The position numbers and the translations under genes are program-made. The notes under the pieces were generated by a model, which worked only from the letters and a program-made list of their open reading frames with translations, was not told where the DNA came from and searched no databases. This document shows positions 58,757-64,000 of a DNA stretch of 64,000 bases, piece by piece. Position 1 is the first letter of the stretch, and every line of letters starts with the position of its first letter. The stretch lies in assembly GCA_031366605.1 (NCBI GenBank), contig JANLOO010000007.1, forward strand, positions 88,701 to 152,700, written 5' to 3'. This DNA is from CALMEC01 sp031366605 (GTDB lineage Bacteria; Actinomycetota; Thermoleophilia; Miltoncostaeales; Miltoncostaeaceae).

Positions 58757-60010
58757 ATGGAGATCATCAAACGGCGGGCCGAGGAGGTCGTCCGAGGGTC
58801 GCTCGGGGCATTCCGGGTCGTGGTGCTTCACGGCGCCCGCCAGTCAGGCAAGACGACGCTCGCACGCGCTGTCGCCGAGGCGCTTGGCGGCGAGTACGTC
58901 ACGCTCGATGTCGCCCGGGAACGTCTCGCGGCCGCCGCCGATCCCGAGACCTTCCTGGACCAGCTCAGATCACCTGCGGTCATCGACGAGATCCAGCGGG
59001 TCGGGGAGCCGCTCGTCCTCGCCGTCAAGGTGCTCGTCGACAACGATCCCCGACCCGGGCAGGTGCTGCTGACCGGGTCGACGAACTTCCTCTCTGTACC
59101 GACGATCTCCGAGACGCTCGCCGGTCGCGTCGATCTCGTGACGCTGTGGCCCCTTGCACAAAGCGAGATCAACGGCACGGCAGGCGACTTCGTCGACCGC
59201 CTGTTCGGCGATCCGGGGCGGCTGACGCGAGCACGCAGCAAAACGCCCAGCAGGGACGACTACCTTGCGCTCGTGTGCCGCGGGGGCTTCCCCGAAGTGG
59301 GCAGGATCGACCCGAAGGCCCGTCGCCGCTGGTTTACCCGCTATGTCCAGACCGTCATCGAACGTGAGATCAGGGTCGTCGCCGACCTGCGCCGGGGCGA
59401 TCTCCTCGGTCGAATGGTTCGTTTGTTCGCGGCGAGGACGGCGCAGGAACATGTCGCCAGTCACGTCGCGGAGTCGTTGGGAACGGATCGGACGACGACG
59501 GAGACCTACCGTGCGTGGCTGCAGACGGTCTTTCTGGTGCACCTCGTGCCCGCCTGGAGCAGAAACCTCGCCTCCAAGGTCGTGCACCGACCCAAACTCC
59601 ACATGGTCGACACGGGGCTTGCCGCAGCGCTATTGGGCAAGGACGTCGCCGCGCTCCGTCGCCCGACCGACCCGATGACGGGTCCCCTTCTCGAAACGTT
59701 CGTCGTCGCCGAGATCGAGAAGCAAATCGGCTGGGGGGATCTGCCGGCGACGATTCACCACTACCGCGAAACCGGCGGCATCGAGGTCGACATCGTCATC
59801 GAGACGCCGGATGGCCGGGTCTGCGCAATCGAGGTCAAGGCCACCGTTGCCCCTCGCCCCGCTGACGCGGCAGGCCTCGCGGCGTTCCGCGATCGCCTCG
59901 ATCGGGTCGGGTCAGACTTCGTGCAGGGGGTCGTGCTCCACACGGGGACGCGGCGGCTCTCGATGGGAGACCGGATCGTCGCGCTGCCGATCGCAGACAT
60001 CTGGTCGTGA
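58757..60010 (+). CDS. AAA ATPase with C-terminal DUF4143 domain
   Basis: 417 residues. Walker A GARQSGKTTL (about 26-35), Walker B SPAVIDEIQRV, sensor LLTGSTNFL, then the DUF4143 part with a nuclease-fold-like C-terminus (THYRE/ETGGIEVDIVIETPDGRVCAIEVKA: E...D...E-V-K resembles a PD-(D/E)XK core). Widespread ATPase family of unknown process, often linked with mobile or stress loci. GC-rich codon use like the chromosome. Confidence 0.85.
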   Translation: MEIIKRRAEEVVRGSLGAFRVVVLHGARQSGKTTLARAVAEALGGEYVTLDVARERLAAAADPETFLDQLRSPAVIDEIQRVGEPLVLAVKVLVDNDPRPGQVLLTGSTNFLSVPTISETLAGRVDLVTLWPLAQSEINGTAGDFVDRLFGDPGRLTRARSKTPSRDDYLALVCRGGFPEVGRIDPKARRRWFTRYVQTVIEREIRVVADLRRGDLLGRMVRLFAARTAQEHVASHVAESLGTDRTTTETYRAWLQTVFLVHLVPAWSRNLASKVVHRPKLHMVDTGLAAALLGKDVAALRRPTDPMTGPLLETFVVAEIEKQIGWGDLPATIHHYRETGGIEVDIVIETPDGRVCAIEVKATVAPRPADAAGLAAFRDRLDRVGSDFVQGVVLHTGTRRLSMGDRIVALPIADIWS

Positions 60011-60020
60011 CCCCGCGGAG

Positions 60021-60974
60021 TCAGTCCCTCCCATGCGGGGTTGTGAAGTCGATCCTGGGCCCCATCGGGACGATGCGCGACGGGTTGAGCGACGGGTGCG
60101 TCATGTGGTAGTGGCGCTTGACGTGGTCCATGTTGACGGTCTCGGCGATGCCGGGACGCTGGTACAGCTCGCGGGTGTACGCCCACAGGTTGGGCATGTC
60201 GACGATGCGGTTGCGGTTGCACTTGAAGTGCCCCACGTACACCGAGTCAAACCGCATCAACGTCGGGAACAGGCGCCAGTCGGCCTCGGTGATGCGGTCG
60301 CCCACCAGGTACCGCTGGCGCGACAGGCGCTCCTCCACCCAGTCCAGTGAACCGAACAGCGCGGAAAGCGCCTGCTCATACGCCTGCTGCGATTGGGCGA
60401 AGCCGCACCGGTACACGCCGTTGTTGACGGTCTCGTACACACGCGCGTTGACCTTGTCGATCTCGGGGCGGAGCCTGGTCGGGTAGGCGTCCGTCGTCGA
60501 GTCGGTGAACGCGTCGAACGCCGACCCCAACATCCTGATGATGTCGGAGGACTCGTTGTTGACGATCGTGCCGGAATCGCGGTCCCACAACACCGGAACC
60601 GTGACGTTGCCAGCGTACGCCGGATTGGTCGCGCGGTACGCCTCGGACAGGAACTCGAAGCCGTTGACCGGATCCTCCCCGCCACCGGGAACGTCGCGGA
60701 ACGCCCATCCCCGCTCGTCGCGTACGGGGTCGACCACCGACATCGAGATCACGCGCTCGAGTCGCTTGAGTTTGCGGAAGATGATCGTGCGGTGCGCCCA
60801 TGGGCACGCGAGCGACACGTACAGGTGGTACCGCCCCGCCTCGGCGATCAAGTCCGACGAGCCGTCCGCCGTCACCCAACGCCTGAACACGCTGTCGCGG
60901 CGGACAAAGGCGCCGCCTCTGTCGGTCGGGATGTCGAACCCCGAAGCGGTGGGCGATGGGGCGTCAGCTGACAT
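60021..60974 (-). CDS. Glutathionyl-hydroquinone-reductase-type GST (Xi class)
   Basis: 317 residues. The GST fold has the active-site Cys in SLACPWAHRTIIFRKLK, VPVLWDRDSGTIVNNESSDIIRML in the thioredoxin part and a C-terminal helical domain ending with GIxxTVNMDHVKRHYHMTHPSLNPSRIVP-like sequence typical of the ECM4/YqjG family, which reductively removes glutathione from hydroquinones. Many actinobacteria use mycothiol instead, so the physiological thiol is open. The ATG 60974 has TACGCT 7 nt upstream (leaderless). Confidence 0.87.
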   Translation of the reverse strand: MSADAPSPTASGFDIPTDRGGAFVRRDSVFRRWVTADGSSDLIAEAGRYHLYVSLACPWAHRTIIFRKLKRLERVISMSVVDPVRDERGWAFRDVPGGGEDPVNGFEFLSEAYRATNPAYAGNVTVPVLWDRDSGTIVNNESSDIIRMLGSAFDAFTDSTTDAYPTRLRPEIDKVNARVYETVNNGVYRCGFAQSQQAYEQALSALFGSLDWVEERLSRQRYLVGDRITEADWRLFPTLMRFDSVYVGHFKCNRNRIVDMPNLWAYTRELYQRPGIAETVNMDHVKRHYHMTHPSLNPSRIVPMGPRIDFTTPHGRD

Positions 60975-61063
60975 GGGGTGCAGCGTAGTGGGGTTGGTCG
61001 AACCCGGCCCATGCACCACTGTCTGGCGCCTCCGCGCGGGGCTGTTGTCTGGCGCGGCCGTGA

Positions 61064-62845
61064 TCAGTCGCGGTAGCGGTCGCGCCGCTCGATGATGCGC
61101 CGACGCTGCGCGGACACGAGATAGCGCGGGGAGTCGAGCGCGATGGCCCCGTACGTGGCGTCGCGCAACCCGGCGGCCCGAAGCAAGGTCGCCGCCCGTT
61201 GCGACGGGCTCCCCCCGTTCGACCCGAAGTGCGCCGTCAGGTCCTTGGCAAGCATCCCACCCGCGGAGGGCTCAAACAGCTCGTTCGCCTTGCCGATGAT
61301 CCAGCAGATTGCGGCGGCCGCCGTGTCCGCGCGTGCCTTTCGCCGAAACACCGCCGGGTCACCCGACGCGACCGCTGCGAGCAACCGACGGGCCGCGGTG
61401 CGGTACTCGATGTCGAGCACCGTCTCGCAATATTCGTCGCAGAGCACCACGACCTCGGTCACGCGATCCCGGATGTCCTCGGCAACGTCGTTCCAGTCGA
61501 ACGGCTCGTCGGGCAGCGGGTCGTCACCGAGGGTCGCGAGCGTCTGCGGCCCTCCGACCGCCCGTTCCAGGCGTTCGACGATGAGCGCGTCGAGTGCCGC
61601 ACGTTCGAACGGCGGCCATGGGGTGTCCGGGTCCAGCGCGCCGACCGCCGCCAAAATCGCCTCTGCGCCCTGCAGCCTGGCTGAGCGGATTGTCGCCTGG
61701 TACGCGGGCTCCCAGAGATCGACCGCCGCCAGGGTCTCGGCGGTCAGCGTCGGCCGGATACCCCGCTCCTCGTGGCAGAATCGTATGAACGCCCGCAGCA
61801 CGGCGGGCGCCTTCCGCAGGTACGCCACGTCAGCGACGATCTTGCGCGGAATCCAGTCTCCGAGCAGGATCTCGACGACCGTCGGGCTCCATCGCATGGG
61901 GTCACCGGGGCCGTAGTCGCATCCGAACCACAGGAGGCTCTCGAGGAGTCCCGGGGCATCGCGACGGTCGAGCGCCGCGGCATGGCGGGATGCCAGGAAC
62001 CGGTCCGCCAACTCCTGCCGTGCCTCGTCCGGCCACTGCGGTCGCACGTATCCGGCTCCGCCTTCGGGAAGCAGGCGGGCAGCCCACTCGACGAGTACAC
62101 GCGCTGCCGGCCACGTGTCGGTCTCGAACCGCGGGTAGGTGATGCCGCCGTGCGCGATGGCTTCGTCAATCCGCGCTCGTGCATCCGCTCGGTCGACGTC
62201 CGTCCAGAGCATGTCGGGGTCGTCGTTCTTGGAGCGCATGAACGCGATGAGCTCTGCGAGCGGGTCCGCCACAACGAATCCGTCCTTCGCGACCGTACCC
62301 AGGTTGTGATCGATGTACAGGACGACCGACAGGGCGTGTCCCGTGGGGAGGTTGACGCCGACCATCACATTGTCCCCGTCCCCGAGGACATGGGTCATCT
62401 CGACCGCGCGGTCGGCGACGGTCGTCGCTATGCCGGTGAGCCACTCGGGCAGGTGGTGACCGCGGCCGGCAACGACCTGTTGCAGCCGGCGGCGTTCGGC
62501 GGCGTCGGCGCTCATGGCCGCGATGGCCGACAGCAGGGCGGACGTCTCCGGCCGCTCCACCGCGACGAAACTCTCGATCAGCTTCGCTCGCGTCATTTGG
62601 TCGCGGCCGCGCTCGGGGACTCGTGCAAACGGATCTGCGGACCGGGGGTCGACCACCGCCAGCAAGGTGCTGACGAGGGCGAGCATCGCCAGGGGGTCGG
62701 CGAGTGCGTCACGGATGTCGCGCATGAGCGGGGGATCCGCGCCGATCCGTCCGTGCTGCGCCCGCCCGGACGTCGGGCCCATTCCGGGCCACGAAGGTGT
62801 GCGCCCTCCGTGACGTGACCGTCCCTGCCGTCGCTTCTTCGCCAT
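61064..62845 (-). CDS. 593-residue hypothetical protein with DUF6398-like region
   Basis: Large soluble, mostly helical protein. The basic N-terminus (AKKRRQGRSRHGG) is followed by helical repeats without catalytic motifs. The C-terminal VLCDEYCETVLDIEYRTAA, KARADTAAAAICWIIGKANELF segment resembles the DUF6398 domain seen in plasmid and stress-related proteins. No signal or membrane helix. TAGATT 6 nt before the ATG suggests a leaderless transcript. Function unknown. Confidence 0.75.
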   Translation of the reverse strand: MAKKRRQGRSRHGGRTPSWPGMGPTSGRAQHGRIGADPPLMRDIRDALADPLAMLALVSTLLAVVDPRSADPFARVPERGRDQMTRAKLIESFVAVERPETSALLSAIAAMSADAAERRRLQQVVAGRGHHLPEWLTGIATTVADRAVEMTHVLGDGDNVMVGVNLPTGHALSVVLYIDHNLGTVAKDGFVVADPLAELIAFMRSKNDDPDMLWTDVDRADARARIDEAIAHGGITYPRFETDTWPAARVLVEWAARLLPEGGAGYVRPQWPDEARQELADRFLASRHAAALDRRDAPGLLESLLWFGCDYGPGDPMRWSPTVVEILLGDWIPRKIVADVAYLRKAPAVLRAFIRFCHEERGIRPTLTAETLAAVDLWEPAYQATIRSARLQGAEAILAAVGALDPDTPWPPFERAALDALIVERLERAVGGPQTLATLGDDPLPDEPFDWNDVAEDIRDRVTEVVVLCDEYCETVLDIEYRTAARRLLAAVASGDPAVFRRKARADTAAAAICWIIGKANELFEPSAGGMLAKDLTAHFGSNGGSPSQRAATLLRAAGLRDATYGAIALDSPRYLVSAQRRRIIERRDRYRD

Positions 62846-63010
62846 GGCGTAAATCTACGGTTGAGAGACGACGCGCGACGCGAGTGCCGTTCGGATCGTG
62901 GACACCCTCCACCTCAGACTCCCATGCGAGCTGCATGGGCATCGTGTCGCCGGGATGCTCCGTTGTCTGCCCGTCGGTCGGGATCTTGGGAGGGTTGACA
63001 CATCAAGTTG

Positions 63011-63697
63011 ATGGCGACCGCAGCCGATGACTCGACGGCGTCGTCGTCCCGATTGGAGAACCAGGTGTCGATCCTCAAACCTTCCGGCCTGCCGCCGCTG
63101 CTGCGCATGCGGGACATCGCTGTGCAATGCCCTCAATGCCGTCTCGCGAGCACTCACGTCGAGGCCCGTTGCCGTCGATGCAACGCCGAACTCGCACAGC
63201 AGGGCAGTGATGTTTGGCGACGCGGCAAACGGCTTGTGGCCCGCAAGGGCGCCGGGCTCCCGCACCGATGTGTCAGGTGCAATGGGCCCGGCGATGGCGC
63301 ACCGTTTGTGAAGGAGGTCACCTACGTTCCGCTTTGGGCGTATCTGCTGATCGTCCTCTGGTTGGTCCCGTTTCTGATCGCCGTCATGATCATCCAGAAG
63401 AAGACGACCCTGACGATCAGCCTCTGCGCCGATCATCGCGAGCGTCGTCGCCGAGCCAAGATCGCGCTGATCTCGTCGCTGATCGGAGCCCCGGCACTGT
63501 GGGTATTGGCCGCATACCAGGGGAGCACCGGACTTGCGTGGCTTGGTGTGCTCGTCGTCGTAGTCGGCGTCACCTGGGCGATCTGGGGCATGCGGATGAT
63601 CGCCGCCACGAAGATGGATGATCACTTCGTCCGTGTGACAGGTGTGAGCCAAGACTTCCTCGAGACGCTTCCGGACTGGGCGGCGACTGAGAACTAA
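63011..63697 (+). CDS. Zinc-ribbon membrane protein of unknown function
   Basis: 228 residues. Two cysteine pairs near the N-terminus (CPQCRLASTHVEARCRRC) form a zinc ribbon and a further CVRC lies at about residue 86. Three hydrophobic segments follow (LWAYLLIVLWLVPFLIAVMII, ALISSLIGAPALWVLAA, and LAWLGVLVVVVGVTWAIWGM), with a conserved-looking end (DDHFVRVTGVSQDFLETLP). The last segment resembles proteins of unknown function with a paired ribbon and membrane anchor. The start at ATG 63011 is provisional. Confidence 0.75.
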   Translation: MATAADDSTASSSRLENQVSILKPSGLPPLLRMRDIAVQCPQCRLASTHVEARCRRCNAELAQQGSDVWRRGKRLVARKGAGLPHRCVRCNGPGDGAPFVKEVTYVPLWAYLLIVLWLVPFLIAVMIIQKKTTLTISLCADHRERRRRAKIALISSLIGAPALWVLAAYQGSTGLAWLGVLVVVVGVTWAIWGMRMIAATKMDDHFVRVTGVSQDFLETLPDWAATEN

Positions 63698-63745
63698 CGG
63701 CGTCATGCGGGCGGCACCAGGTCAGCGCCAGCTACCGTTTGCCGC

Positions 63746-64000
63746 GTGAAGCGCACCGCCAGCCCTGACGTGCCGGCACTGCTGTGCAGCGGTGTGCGCA
63801 AGACGTTCCCGGGTGACGTGCAGGCACTCGACGGGGTGGACCTGGTCGTGCCCAACGGCGGGTTCGTCGGCTTGCTGGGCCCCAACGGGGCGGGCAAGAC
63901 GACGCTGATCCGCAGCGTCGTGGGCCTCGTCATCCCCGACGGTGGCGACATGCAGGTGCTGGGTCGGTCGATGCGTGGGCCCGATGCCCCGGCTGCGCGG
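63746..64000 (+). CDS. ABC transporter ATP-binding protein (3' end outside window)
   Basis: First 85 residues of an ABC-2-type ATPase. Walker A GLLGPNGAGKTTL is complete and the following VVGLVIPDGGDMQVLG leads to the Q-loop beyond the window. GTG start at 63746 with TACCGT 7 nt upstream and no Shine-Dalgarno. The permease is probably downstream. Confidence 0.88.
   Translation, partial: MKRTASPDVPALLCSGVRKTFPGDVQALDGVDLVVPNGGFVGLLGPNGAGKTTLIRSVVGLVIPDGGDMQVLGRSMRGPDAPAAR

Noticed and set aside
1..64000. CRISPR arrays, rRNA genes, complete insertion sequences and prophage structural genes
   Set aside because: None recognised: no regular repeat-spacer pattern, no transposase motifs and no capsid, portal or terminase features in any coding frame.

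Overview
The window is high-GC DNA (roughly two thirds G+C by eye) with dense, overlapping genes. Stops and starts commonly overlap as ATGA or GTGA, and many genes have a TANNNT box only 5-7 nt before the start codon, which suggests leaderless mRNAs. These traits, an actinobacterial-type SOS box (CGAAC-N4-GTTCG), PucR-type regulation and secreted DUF11/cupredoxin proteins point to an aerobic soil-type Actinobacteriota, plausibly class Thermoleophilia (Solirubrobacterales). The taxon is an inference.

Left part (1-22.6 kb). After a truncated SDR gene come two secreted blue-copper proteins, one with six cupredoxin domains. A nitrogen block follows: NarK transporter, GAF/PucR regulator, then a tightly coupled operon of a small cytoplasmic sulfite-oxidase-fold molybdoenzyme, a 71-aa four-Cys protein, NirB, NirD, an FprA-type ferredoxin/NADP reductase and the siroheme methyltransferase CobA. 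No classical nitrate reductase is present. Next is a sulfide/persulfide operon (ArsR repressor, DUF302, rhodanese-MBL fusion, TauE exporter), a PLAT-domain metallopeptidase, a frameshifted DHFR-like gene, a membrane molybdoenzyme/cytochrome b pair and SOS-controlled dinB.

Middle part (22.6-48.7 kb). An aromatic amino-acid catabolic cluster takes phenylalanine to fumarate and acetoacetate, and also encodes an acetoacetyl-CoA-synthetase-like enzyme: PhhA, Hpd, HmgA, an FAH-family hydrolase, two Lrp/AsnC regulators, an O-methyltransferase and an iron-type alcohol dehydrogenase. No maleylacetoacetate isomerase is seen. Then come NrtS, an HD-GYP membrane protein, a flavin disulfide reductase, and a three-gene operon of a Tes/MJ0619-like radical SAM protein, a methyltransferase and a CDP-alcohol phosphatidyltransferase, which looks like a lipid-modifying system. 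Two large secreted DUF11-repeat proteins share an unusual C-terminal R-[IV]-P-[IV]-V-T-G ending. A nitrilase, a cupin and an AAA-type ATPase complete this part.

Right part (48.7-64 kb). Three copies of a 47-bp sequence (48719, 52686, 57185), the last being the 3' part of a tRNA-Thr(CGT) gene, bound two tandem integrated elements. The left one carries a glycosyltransferase, small proteins and a HEPN-motif protein, with paired TGTTGCCAC arm-type repeats just inside both ends. The right one carries an AbiE toxin-antitoxin pair, an ACT protein, a secreted protein and a second small toxin-antitoxin-like pair. No integrase is visible. Beyond the tRNA are an integral membrane protein, an SRPBCC protein, a DUF4143 ATPase, a glutathionyl-hydroquinone-reductase-type enzyme, a large hypothetical protein, a zinc-ribbon membrane protein and the start of an ABC transporter ATPase gene.
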